Assembly: GCF_008929045.1 (NCBI RefSeq)
Contig: NZ_VFAH01000002.1
Span: 186,001 to 250,000 of the forward strand
DNA length: 64,000 bases
From: Noviherbaspirillum aerium
GTDB lineage: Bacteria > Pseudomonadota > Gammaproteobacteria > Burkholderiales > Burkholderiaceae_D
Direction of reading: 5' to 3'
Shown: piece by piece, positions 1 to 10,100 of the stretch
Numbering within the stretch: the first letter of the stretch is position 1
Layout of the letters: every line of letters begins with the position of its first letter
Notes under the pieces: model-generated
The model's database searches: none
What the model saw: only the letters and a program-made list of their open reading frames with translations
What the model was told of the DNA's origin: nothing
Made by a program: the position numbers and the translations under genes

Positions 1-25
1 AGTTCTGTAGATGATGTTTTGAAGG

Positions 26-1210
26 ATGTTCGTCGTGCCCAGAATCGATCCCCTTGCTTTTATTATCATCTCTGCAGCCTTTGGCACCCTGTGTGCATTT
101 CTCCTGTTTGTTCTTAATTCAGGCCTTCTCCGTGATATCAAAGGTCTAGGCCGTTGGGGCGCCGCCTGCATCACCATGGCGATGGCAGCGTTCCTCTTCG
201 CGCTGCGCGGCGTAGTTCCTGTCTTCTTGTCGAGCTTTCTGCCGAATCTGCTAATCGTTGTTGGCGTCATTACCATGCATACCAGTCTCACTGAGTATGG
301 CGGCTTGAAACGAAAGAAAAAGCCACCGGTTCTCCTGGCTGGGACTGTCGCACTTGCCTTGACGTGGGCTACTTTCCTGCAGGATGACTATCGGACTCGC
401 ATTATCATCATGAGTATTACCCTTACTGTACTCTTTGCTGCGTGCGGACTGGTGATTTTCCGTTTCAAAGAACAAGGGTTTGCCGAACGATTTACCGGGC
501 TCATGTTCTTGGCGACCTCAGGCATTATGCTAGCCCGCTGTATTGGCGCATTCTTTCAGAACGGCAGTTTGACGATCAACACCGATACTTCGCTGATTCA
601 TAGTATCTACATGGGTACGTTCGCCTTCTCGCTCGTCGCGCTCAGTGTCGGCTTCATGCTCATGGTCCATCGTGCGATGCAGACCAAACTCGAATCCCTG
701 GCGACACGAGATCAAATGACAGGCATGTATCGACGCGATGCGTTTCTTGCCCTGCTGGACCAGTCACTGGCGCAATCAAGGCGAGACCAACGCCCGATGT
801 CCATACTGATCATCGATCTCGACAATTTCAAGGAGATCAACGACCGCCATGGGCACTTGACGGGCGACCGAGTGATAATCGATTTTTCGTCGAAGGTGCA
901 GCAAATTCTGCGCCGCGGCGACGCTGTCGGCCGCTACGGCGGTGAAGAATTCCTCGTACTGTTACCTGATACAACAAAAGAGGATGCCTATTCTGTCGCC
1001 GACCGCATTCGGTCCATGGCAGCTGAAACTTGGTCCCGGGAGATTCCAGCCTATACCGTCAGTATTGGAGTGGCGCCACTGATGACAGGCTGTACGGATT
1101 CTGCCATCTTGATCGATGTAGCGGACAAGGCGCTGTATGCAGCCAAAAAAGCCGGCAAGAACTACGTAGAACTGGCCTGCACTCAGTCATACGAACCGGT
1201 CGCAAGTTAA
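26..1210 (+). CDS. Membrane-anchored diguanylate cyclase (GGDEF)
   Basis: Predicted to make cyclic di-GMP from two GTP at the inner membrane. Residues about 8-215 are a run of roughly six or seven hydrophobic segments forming a membrane sensor region that I cannot assign to a named family. The GGDEF domain follows at about 230-385, with the active-site signature GGEEF near residue 306. An RxxD motif (RRGD) lies five residues upstream of it, the normal position of the product-inhibition I-site. The catalytic core therefore looks intact and feedback-controlled. There is no EAL domain. The ATG lies 25 bases from the window edge, so an earlier start cannot be excluded. The gene converges on the hybrid kinase gene downstream, with about 220 bases between them. 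Confidence 0.9.
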   Translation: MFVVPRIDPLAFIIISAAFGTLCAFLLFVLNSGLLRDIKGLGRWGAACITMAMAAFLFALRGVVPVFLSSFLPNLLIVVGVITMHTSLTEYGGLKRKKKPPVLLAGTVALALTWATFLQDDYRTRIIIMSITLTVLFAACGLVIFRFKEQGFAERFTGLMFLATSGIMLARCIGAFFQNGSLTINTDTSLIHSIYMGTFAFSLVALSVGFMLMVHRAMQTKLESLATRDQMTGMYRRDAFLALLDQSLAQSRRDQRPMSILIIDLDNFKEINDRHGHLTGDRVIIDFSSKVQQILRRGDAVGRYGGEEFLVLLPDTTKEDAYSVADRIRSMAAETWSREIPAYTVSIGVAPLMTGCTDSAILIDVADKALYAAKKAGKNYVELACTQSYEPVAS

Positions 1211-1432
1211 GCCGCTCGCGTGTTGGCTCAATTGCCTTCTACATTGACGTCGCTTTGTACGCCTAAGCTCCGCCGGCGAGGCGAGTTTCGAGCTCAGGCA
1301 CAAGTAACTCTAGTATGGCAAACGAGTCGCGAAAGCAGGATAGTTTCATACCCATCCGCACTTTTACCGACGACTATTCAATACAGCCTCGGAGACCTAT
1401 CGAATGAGATTCGGTGCGCTAATAAGTAGACA

Positions 1433-3877
1433 TTATCGCCAATGTCCTATTTCTTCGAGGAGTTCAGATACGGCTGTCGGCGAGAGCGGCTTAGTAAAAT
1501 GTTTGTTAAAGCCAGCCGCTGTTGACCGAGCACGATCTTCATCCGTCCCCCATCCCGTTACAGCCACAAGCGTTATTCCTTCCAAACCTGTCATTTTCCT
1601 GATCCGGATCGCCACCTCATATCCATTCATGCCGGGCATGCCAATGTCCAGAAATGCGACGTCAGGCTGGAAATCATTGGCAACCTGCAGCGCCTGCGTT
1701 CCTTCTTTGGCCACTTGTACATCGTGACCATACATATCTAGTAGTGATGCCAAGCTTTGTGCTGCGTCCAAATTGTCGTCAGCTACCAGGATACGCAGTG
1801 TTGTGCCCGTGATCCCGGTCGGGGTGGATGACATATATGCGTCGTAATGTTGCTTATCTACGTGATCAATTGGAAGCCTGACAATGAATGTACTGCCTTT
1901 GCCTGTACCCTCGCTCGTGGCCGTGACCGTACCTCCATGCAAGTGCACCAAATTTCGTACGAGCCCTAGACCAATTCCCAGGCCGCCTTGAGAGTGATCC
2001 ATATTACGTCCGACCTGACTAAACATTTCAAACACCTGTGACAGTGAATCTGACGGAATGCCAATTCCGTTATCGATGACCGAAATGACTGCTTCAGCAC
2101 CATCCTGGTCAACGATCAGCTTAATCTTGCCACCTTGGGAGGTGTATTTGGCAGCGTTGGTCAGCAGATTACCGACGATCTGTGCAATTCTTGTCGGATC
2201 TGCATTCAGCCTCAACGGCTTTTCAGATAACCGCACGCTGAGTTCGTGTCGAGCGGCTTCAATTACTGGCAGACTCGTCTCGATGGCACTTGAGATAATG
2301 CTGTTCAGATCGATCGGTTTCTTCTTGATTTCGATCTTTCCGTTAGTAACACGGGCAATGTCCAATAGATCGTTGATCAAATGCACCATCTGAGTTGCCT
2401 GCCGCTCGATCATATCTCTTACACGAACTACAGTTTCTGGACTGTCGGGACGAATGCGCATCATCTCCACCCCTGTCAGGATCGGGGCCAATGGATTTCG
2501 TAACTCGTGTGCCAACACAGCTAGGAAATCGCTCAGATGCTTGTTCGATTGTGCCATCTCATTGAACAGAGATCGGTATTTTTCTTCTGATACGCGGAGT
2601 GCTGCCTCCGTGCGTTTGAAAGCATCGATGTCGGTGACAACAGCCACTTGGCCGGTAATGTGACCACTGTCGCCCCTGATCGGCACAGCAGCCACTTGCG
2701 TCCAGATTTCTGCTCCGTCGTCCTGGGTGTAGAGCATTTCAATGCCCGGCACGACTCGTTCTCCCTGGAGCGCGCGCACTCCAGGGAAATCTTGACGGCA
2801 GTACGGGCGGCCATCCTCCCAATAGGCACGCCAACGGCTATGGCGGGCATCATCCAGAGACGGCTGGATTCTCGTCGGCAGATAGCGTTGCATTTCCTGA
2901 TTGGAGAGCACAACTATTCCGTCGGCATTTACCACTCCGACGCCAACAGGCAGAATCTCAAAAATGGCAGAAAGTTGGGCCTGGGTCTCACTCAACGCCT
3001 CTTCGGCCTGCTTGCGGTTGGTTATATCAAGTACGCTTCCGACGAAGCCCAGGAATCCACCAGCTGACGACAGTCTCGGACGGCCCTGGTCGATGACCCA
3101 ACGATAGCTGCCATTCGCATGCAAGAGCCTATATTCAAGGGTGAATTCTTCCCGATTTTCATTCGCGCCTTGGAACGCGTTACCAACCCTTTCCTGGTCT
3201 TCCGGATGGATGGCGGTGATCCATCCAAAGTCAATCCCATCGTTTTGATGCTGTCCAGTGAACTCATACCAGCCGCGGGATAAAAACGAGCAAGAACCAC
3301 TAGGTTCAGTTACCCAAAGCATGGCGGGAGCCGCATTGGCAAAGTCCAGGAAACGCCCCTCACTGCGCTGAAGTGCTTGTTCGGTCCGCTGGCGTCGTAC
3401 AGTCGACGCAGCTTGGTTTGCACCGACGCCTAGCAGTAACCTGTCATGTTCAGACGGAAAGTCGGCTCGCCGCGCTCCTACAACGACAATGCCATTGTCT
3501 TCAGCAATGCCGAACCGGGTAACACTTACCCTTAGTGTTCCGTCATCAAACGGGTCAGGTATGGTTGCTGGCGCATCCGCATCGAATCGCATCACGAAAG
3601 CGTCCAGTGCCACCCGAACCTGGGGCAGGAAACCCTCGCTGGCTCCGTGACGCTTGCTGCACAGATTTTCGATAGTATCGCTGCCATCACGATTAGCCAA
3701 CCGAATGTAGACGAAGTCCAGGTTGAGCGTGCTCAGTAAGACGTTGGACAAGCTTTTGACAACGCCTTCAGGATTGAGGCTTCCCCAAATGGCGGGAAGC
3801 GTAGAAATAGCAACTAGGTCCCGCGTGAGATTCCGTAGGCGGTCCACTTCCACAGCGTGATTTTCTGGCATCTGCAT
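1433..3877 (-). CDS. Hybrid sensor histidine kinase with receiver domain
   Basis: An 814-residue soluble two-component hybrid kinase. In order it has a GAF-like N-terminal region (about 20-150) and two PAS/PAC modules (about 165-290 and 295-430). The HisKA dimerisation domain carries the phospho-acceptor His in HELRNPLAP near 456. The HATPase domain shows the N box NLLTNAAKYT near 570, DNGIGI and GLGIGLGLV. A C-terminal receiver follows (about 695-810), with Asp near 742 in FLDIGMPGMNG and the conserved Lys near 794. No transmembrane segment is obvious, so the signal is probably cytoplasmic. There is no separate response regulator beside it. The neighbouring diguanylate cyclase and MEDS-domain genes suggest a local signalling group, which is inference. 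Confidence 0.92.
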   Translation of the reverse strand: MQMPENHAVEVDRLRNLTRDLVAISTLPAIWGSLNPEGVVKSLSNVLLSTLNLDFVYIRLANRDGSDTIENLCSKRHGASEGFLPQVRVALDAFVMRFDADAPATIPDPFDDGTLRVSVTRFGIAEDNGIVVVGARRADFPSEHDRLLLGVGANQAASTVRRQRTEQALQRSEGRFLDFANAAPAMLWVTEPSGSCSFLSRGWYEFTGQHQNDGIDFGWITAIHPEDQERVGNAFQGANENREEFTLEYRLLHANGSYRWVIDQGRPRLSSAGGFLGFVGSVLDITNRKQAEEALSETQAQLSAIFEILPVGVGVVNADGIVVLSNQEMQRYLPTRIQPSLDDARHSRWRAYWEDGRPYCRQDFPGVRALQGERVVPGIEMLYTQDDGAEIWTQVAAVPIRGDSGHITGQVAVVTDIDAFKRTEAALRVSEEKYRSLFNEMAQSNKHLSDFLAVLAHELRNPLAPILTGVEMMRIRPDSPETVVRVRDMIERQATQMVHLINDLLDIARVTNGKIEIKKKPIDLNSIISSAIETSLPVIEAARHELSVRLSEKPLRLNADPTRIAQIVGNLLTNAAKYTSQGGKIKLIVDQDGAEAVISVIDNGIGIPSDSLSQVFEMFSQVGRNMDHSQGGLGIGLGLVRNLVHLHGGTVTATSEGTGKGSTFIVRLPIDHVDKQHYDAYMSSTPTGITGTTLRILVADDNLDAAQSLASLLDMYGHDVQVAKEGTQALQVANDFQPDVAFLDIGMPGMNGYEVAIRIRKMTGLEGITLVAVTGWGTDEDRARSTAAGFNKHFTKPLSPTAVSELLEEIGHWR

Positions 3878-3923
3878 GTCGTCGAGTACGACCGCAGAAT
3901 GGTCTGCGGCAGGTTAGCAATAA

Positions 3924-4553
3924 CTAGGTAATTTTCCGTGCTTCGATTTCCCTGAGCATCTCTTCGGAAGGAACATAAAAGGGATTTTCTTGCAGGATAC
4001 CGCCGATAATTACCATGGGATGCGTACGCATTATGTCAATCACCACGCTGGCGTCAAACCGGGACAGGTCATAGGTGCAAATCACCGGGTCGTGCTGTTT
4101 AGGCAGCGCCTGATTGAGACGTGCCTCATATTCGACAATATTGTGAACGCCGGGTACGTCTTCGAGCGCCCACTCCATGTGGGCAATGTTGCGTGAAATT
4201 TTCCCTGGCGGGTTGTTGCTGGGGGAGATCGCCGCCTTCAGAGTCTCTATCATCTGGTATTGGTCGAAGCGGCCGTCCTTGATGTAGGTTTCCTGCCAAT
4301 GCTGGATTTCAAGCTGACCGTTTGCTTGCGCTGTAGCGGTGTCTATACCCTCTTGCTGCAAGCGATTCAAATGCTCGGCATGTTGGCTTGCATTCACGAT
4401 GTGAAAAGCCCGGTCCCCGTTTTCAAATCCTTCCTTGATGAAAGGCATGAGAACTTGGTATCTCTCTTCCTGCGTATGGAAGAAAGCACAGACATGGCAG
4501 GAATGAGTCAGTGAAGAACCTGCTAACTTCACGGGTTGTTTCGTTGCATCCAT
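3924..4553 (-). CDS. MEDS-domain (DcmR-like) sensory protein
   Basis: About 209 residues. The N-terminal half carries HSCHVCAFFHTQEER followed by a FIKEGFENGDRAFHIV segment, the pattern of the MEDS domain (methanogen/methylotroph DcmR sensory domain, a RecA/KaiC-like fold). No DNA-binding or kinase domain is visible. Proteins of this family are often found beside hybrid histidine kinases, as here: the kinase starts 46 bases downstream on the same strand, so the two are probably co-transcribed. An in-frame TTG at 4598 would add 15 residues. I prefer the ATG at 4553, although neither start has a clear ribosome-binding site. The ligand is unknown. Confidence 0.75.
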   Translation of the reverse strand: MDATKQPVKLAGSSLTHSCHVCAFFHTQEERYQVLMPFIKEGFENGDRAFHIVNASQHAEHLNRLQQEGIDTATAQANGQLEIQHWQETYIKDGRFDQYQMIETLKAAISPSNNPPGKISRNIAHMEWALEDVPGVHNIVEYEARLNQALPKQHDPVICTYDLSRFDASVVIDIMRTHPMVIIGGILQENPFYVPSEEMLREIEARKIT

Positions 4554-4740
4554 AACACGGGGGAGCCTGTAAAGAAATCTATTAACTTGGAAATGCAACG
4601 GGCATGGTAAACCATAAAAGGAAAATTATTGGTACCAAGCCATATGATCGATGCATAAGAGAAATATCTTCCGATCAGAGCAAGACGGCCATAGTGCGTC
4701 AAGAAACCGTATTCGTTCGAAAGCGGAAAGAGCCAACCAT

Positions 4741-5890
4741 ATGCACAACAAGTCCACTGCAGCGCTACTTTATTTGGGACATGCAATCGATCACATGTTC
4801 CTTTTGATCTTCGCGAACGACTTCGGCCTGACACGCCGGGAAGATTTGATGCCGTATAGCGCCATCGCGTTTTCCTCTTCGGCATCGGTTCGCTGCCGTC
4901 CGGAAAACGGGGAAATCATTGGGGACGACGCACGCTGATGATTATCTTTGTCTTTGGTATGGGAACGGCAGCGATACTGGCAAGTCTCGCGCAGTCGCCG
5001 ATGCAACTGGCATGCGCGCTGGCGCTGCTCGGTTGTTTCGCCTCTATTTATCATCCAGTTGGAATACCGATGCTGATGCAGGGCGCAAAGCGGCCCGGTT
5101 GGACGATTGGTGTCAATGGCATGGCAGGTAATCTTGGAATCGCGCTGGCGGCCGTCGTAGCTGGCTATCTCGTCAAGCATGTCGGATGGCGACCGGCGTT
5201 CGCCCTGCCGGGCATGGTCAGCATTCTATGCGGCATCGCATTTGCCGTTGCAGCGAAATCCGAGTCCACCCCTCCAGCCAAGCGTGCGGCCACGCCATCG
5301 GGATTGCCTCGAGGCTTGCTGTCACGCGTGTTCCTAGGCATGACGCTGGCAGCGACAAGCGGAAGCCTGCTCTTCAAGTTCTCGACTAATGGCAACCACG
5401 AACTCCTACATGTGCGATTCGCTGCAATAACCCGCGACCCGGCAATGCTAGGGCTCCTGCTTGCAGCGGTCTACGCAGTCGCCTCTCTTGCGCAGCTGGT
5501 GGCCGGGCGGCTATTGGACCGTTTCCCGCTCAAGCGGCTCTACCTGATTGTGCTGGCAATGCAGATTCCTTTTCTTGCGCTGGCGGCGCACGCTGAAAGC
5601 TGGTGGCTATACGTGCTGCAAGGGCTGTTCATGGTGGCGCTCTTCGGCGCGATCCCCTTCACCGATGCCATGATCGCGCTACGTAGACGATCGCATGCGT
5701 TCACGTGCCGCTGGAATGCGGCTGGCAGTATCGTTGGCGCCAGCTCCCTGGCGGTATGGCTGCTGGGCCCCCATTGGTCAAGCAAGCGGGGTTCAGCGTG
5801 CTGCTTTGGATAATGGCCGGCATTGCGGCTTTGACCTTCACAATCGTCACTTGGCTGCCGAACCCACCACCGCAAGATGCAAAGGCGTGA
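4741..5890 (+). pseudogene. Decayed MFS transporter (paralogue of 57142-58314)
   Basis: The translated pieces match the intact MFS transporter at 57142-58314 along its whole length but lie in several frames. The start MHNKSTAALLYLGHAIDHMF is in frame 1. About seven residues are missing after LLIFA. The body from 4938 is in frame 3. Several single-base indels between about 5680 and 5770 scramble the segment equivalent to MRSRVAGMRLAVSF. The tail VKQAGFSVLLWIMAGIAAL is in frame 2. The upstream sequence also resembles the region before the intact copy, so the duplication included the promoter. The intact copy has an AraC regulator beside it; this one has none. It cannot make a full transporter. 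The longest open piece (4938-5813) lacks the first helices and a normal C-terminus. Confidence 0.88.
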
Positions 5891-6376
5891 ACTCTATTAA
5901 CAGAGTACGAGCGTCTGCCTTTGGCGGTATCCCCTCCTTCTTTGGGTTTTGATGAACCCAAAGAATCAGGCACTAAGCCGACCTTGTCCATGTTCCGGCT
6001 GTGCCATTGAATATGCAGTTAATTCTCGATTTTTAACATTATCGCCATGATGCCCTCTGCCTAAGCCTCTTTATCCTCCTAGTCTCGTCACATCGGATAA
6101 GGCGCTCGTATCCCTGCCTGATGTCGCTGGTGCAGGTCACTATCTTCCATACTGAGATCAACGCTAGCGAGCATACTTGATCAGTCGTTCTACCGGTCCG
6201 TCGCGAGCCTTTGCAAAAGTATGGGGAGGAACTCTTCAGAAGATTTTCTTCATGCCGTTGCAATCATGTTGAGGAGTTCTCCTAAACCTTCACCATAACC
6301 TTTCGATCGCTGACTCCAAATTCCAGTTCCGTGCTGGTGCAACTTCAGGGTGCCGTCGGACGATCCAGGAATTCGT
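5891..6376. other. Intergenic region without a recognised gene
   Basis: About 490 bases between the MFS pseudogene and the last gene of the nicotinate operon. Apart from the perfect hairpin at 5938-5965 I see no coding signal; open frames here are short and unlike known proteins. Confidence 0.5.
5938..5965. other. Perfect 11-bp stem-loop
   Basis: TTCTTTGGGTT and AACCCAAAGAA flank a six-base loop. No T-run follows on the + strand. It may end transcripts of the decayed MFS gene or simply be a repeat relic. Confidence 0.4.
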
Positions 6377-6958
6377 TTAGCGCTGTCCATCCCCTACCTT
6401 GATTTCATCAACACGCAGACCGCCAAGACGCTCATGGATTCGACCTCCGGTCGCCATCACGAGCGCGTATAGCAGTTCGTTGGGTCTCGGACCATCAAGG
6501 GTGCCGACGTCTATCGTACTGAAATGGCTGCGGACATAGGCCGCCTCAATGTGATGCAGGGGGATCGGAAGCCTGGTGCCCGCGCTTGCTACCACTTTGG
6601 AGGAAGGCACGATGGATTTTGCGTGCGGCAGATGCTTACGCATCGGATAGCCGCCGCTGATGTGCCAGATTGCGCCATGTTCCAATTCACCATTTACGCC
6701 GACGATAGCCCCCTTGCCGTACGCCTGGATCTTGTCCGCGCCTCCGAGGGCTTCAATCAATTCCGGAACGATGGACATGGCCATTTCAGTCGTGGCTTCG
6801 ACGAAAGGACTGAGGTCTTCGACATAACGGCCGGCGTAAGGATTGTCCAGTACTACCGCGATGCTTCCGAATTTGACCGGTACGTCGGCTACCGGGCCGC
6901 CTTCATGATAAACGGTGTCGACATTGAGCAGCTTCTTGCGAATCTTGATAAGAGACAT
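6377..6958 (-). CDS. Amino acid synthesis family protein (PF06684/DUF1185), distal copy
   Basis: 193 residues, the usual length for the PF06684 family. Known structures of this family have a chorismate-mutase-like (AroH-type) fold; the reaction is unknown. Conserved blocks visible here are VVLDNPYAGRYVEDL, AYGKGAIVGVNGELEHGA, IVPSSKVVASAGTRLPIPL and the C-terminal GGLRVDEIK. A second family member sits at 16078-16662, with the same blocks but clearly diverged. This gene is last in the leftward nicotinate operon, 169 bases after nicB, and has its own AGGA motif before the ATG. Because both copies bracket the nicotinate genes, I infer a role with a pathway intermediate, perhaps as a heteromeric pair. 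No function is demonstrated. Confidence 0.8.
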   Translation of the reverse strand: MSLIKIRKKLLNVDTVYHEGGPVADVPVKFGSIAVVLDNPYAGRYVEDLSPFVEATTEMAMSIVPELIEALGGADKIQAYGKGAIVGVNGELEHGAIWHISGGYPMRKHLPHAKSIVPSSKVVASAGTRLPIPLHHIEAAYVRSHFSTIDVGTLDGPRPNELLYALVMATGGRIHERLGGLRVDEIKVGDGQR

Positions 6959-7127
6959 GGTGCATTCCTAACTGATATTGAATAAATGCCAGCGGCTGCT
7001 TAATTCGGAGCAGGCCAGCTCTTCCGCCCTACTGCATTCTCACTCCGCATCGACAGCCAAACGCCGTTCGTGGCACTTTTCAACTACCGACGATACGAAA
7101 CAGCGCCTCAATGCAAACACGCTCTAC

Positions 7128-10100
7128 CTAACGACTTGCATGGCCGTTGCGCAGTCTGGCCACTGTCGCTTCCACGTCGTTCCACGCCGGCTTGTCGGAT
7201 GCGTAACGCTGGCGCATGTAATTGGCAATGCGGGCGATCTGCTCGTCATTCAGGCTATCCTTGAACGCAGGCATATAACCGCCGTGCCGGTTGGCCGGCT
7301 CTCTTACGCCATGCAGAATGGTCTGTATTACATTATCCGGCGTTCGGCTATGCAGATTGCTGTTCAGGGCGAGCGGGCTGTTCCGTCCGTCCAGGACCGG
7401 GCCGTTACCGTCATGGTGGCAGCTACCGCACGCCGTGGAGAACAGGCGGCTGTCGATATTGACCAGGCGTTCACTCTGGGCGTGAGCCGCAGCGGACATG
7501 CCGGCGGCAATTTCCGCCGCCTTGTCCGGTTGGGCCGGCTGGTTAAACGATGCGAGATAGTGTGCCATGGCGCGTACATCTTGCTCTGGCAGCTTTGCCA
7601 ATTCCCGCACAACCGGCGCCATAGGGCCCGCCGCGACGCCATGGTGTTCGGTCTCACCGTAACGCAGGTAGCGGAACAGTTCTTGTTCTGTCCACGGCAC
7701 GGGGGCATGGGTAATCGAGGTCAGCGGCGGCGCCTCCCAACCGTCGATCATTGCGCCGGTAAGGAAGTACTTTCCGGCTTTTTCCGCACCGATCGCATTG
7801 CGCGGGGTATGGCAGGCGGTGCAGTGACCCAGACCATTGACAAGATAGGCGCCGCGATTCCATTGCGGAGAACGGGAAGCCTCCTCCGCATCCGGCCCGG
7901 GATTCAGATACAGCGCATTCCAGACGCCCATTAGCGGACGCATGTTAAGCGGGAACGCGAGCGTCGTTGCTGGCGTTGCAGCGCGTACCGGTTCCTGCGA
8001 CATGAGATAGGCGTAGATCGCCATCAGGTCTTCATCGGTGGTCTTGGTGAACGACGTATAAGGAAAGGCTGGATACAGATGGCGGCCATCACGCGAGATA
8101 CCTTCGCGCATGGCGCGCTGGAACGCGGTGAAAGACCACTTGCCGATGCCCGTCTCCGGATCCGGCGTCAGGTTGGTCGTATAGATCTTGCCGAAAGGCG
8201 TATCAAGCGCCCTTCCCCCTGCATTGCGGGCGCCACCCGGCGCCGTGTGGCAGACGGCACAATCGCCTGCGGCGGCAAGCAGGCGGCCGCGCTCGATCAC
8301 CGTCGATGAGTAAATCGACGTCGCGGGGGCATTCATCTCCGGGATGATCGGCTTCCAGCCGAAGAAGGCTGCGCCAATGCCGGCAATTCCTGCCAGTAGC
8401 GCACCAGGCAGCTTCCACCACGAACGCCTGGTGCGGGGCGGCGCCGCCGGCGCCGGTGCCGGCGGGTTCAAAGCCGCCTTCACCACGTCCGGTGTGAACG
8501 GCGGCTGCCGGAAGCGGATGCCGGTGGCATCAAAGATGGCATTGGCGATAGCCGCGGTTCCCGGCACGGAAGATGACTCGCCTACACCCTGCGGTGGCTG
8601 ATCGGGGCGAGGCATCATCATGACGTCGATAACGGGTACTTCCCGGAAATTAAGAATGGGATAACTTCCCCACTCCCTGTTCACGACGGTATTGCGGACA
8701 GGGTCGACCTGCACCTGCTCCTTCAAGGCACGGCTGGTGGTTTGCACGACATTGCCGTGGATCTGCTGCTTGACGCCGGCGGGGTTGATCATGAGCCCCG
8801 CATCATGGCCGACCACCACGCGCCGCACATGCACTTCACCGGTATTGCGGTTCACCTCCACATCCGCAACCCAGGCAGCCCAGGCAGCCCCAAAGCCGGG
8901 GAAGCGGCTATGGACGTAGCGCGCATAGGCAAAGCCTTGCCCCTTGAGGAACTCACCGTCAGGCGCCTGCTGTTGCGGCGCTGCATGCGGCAGCCAACCG
9001 GCGCGTTCGGCTGTGGCGCGCACCAGTTCCGCAGCCCGGTCGTCCTTCAGGTAGCGTAGCCGGAACTCGACGGGATCCACACCCGCTTCGGCCGCCAGTT
9101 CGTCGATGTAGCATTCATGGGCAAACGAGTTGGGCAGCGCCGACACGCCGCGCAACCAGGACGCGCGCAGAATCGGGGCCATGTCATTGATGCTTACCCT
9201 GAGATTGCGGTAATCGTACGGAGGCACGGATGTGCGGTCGCCCATTTCATACGCAAGCGGCTGCGGGCTTACCTTACCGGTCAGCAGCAGCGCCAGCGTT
9301 ACGGCACCATTGGATGGATAGGATGTCTGGAAATCATAGGCCGCGACGCTGCCGTCGGCATTGAGGCCGCCACGCACTTCCATCAGCTGGGCGGCGCCCT
9401 TCGGTTCCCACTGGTGTTCCTGCTCGCGCGTGAGCTGCACCCGAACCGGTGCGCCTACTGCGCGCGAAAGAAGGACCGCATCTGCTGCAACGTCGTCGGC
9501 GCAGTTGCGGCCATAACAGCCGGATGCTTCCAGGCGGATGACGTCAATGGCAATGTCGGGCATGTCCGCGAGCCTGGCCAGATCGGCGCGCAGCACGTGC
9601 GGATTCTGGCTGCCGGTCCAGACCGTCATGCGGTCTTCACTCCAGGCGGCCACGGCGCAAGAAGGGCCAATGGAGGCATGCAGCTGATAAGGCCAGACAT
9701 AGGTGCGGTCCATGCGTACGGCGGCGCCGGCCAGGCCAGCTTCCACATCGCCCTGCTCAGCCACGACCCGTTTGCTTGAAGGATTGTTCCGCAGCGCGAT
9801 CTCAAGGTCGCCTAAATCTGGCAGCGCAGGCCATTCCCTCCATTTCACGACAAGTTCCCGCATCGCCTGCTCGGCATGCTCCTCGCGCATGGCTACAACG
9901 CCGACGAAGTCGCGGATCACTACAATAGCCACAATTCCGGGAATGTGCGCAATGGATTGCTTGTCCACCGAATCCAGAGAATTGCCGATGAAGTCGCCGT
10001 GATCGGCCCCCGCATAGGGCGGGCGCACCACCCGCCCGTGCAGCATTCCCGGCACGCGTACGTCATGCACGAAGATCGTTTCCCCCGTGGCCTTGGCCGG

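Noticed and set aside
6039-6263. A 74-codon minus-strand frame after the MFS pseudogene
   Set aside because: There are no family features, and the composition looks random; I could not link it to an insertion sequence.
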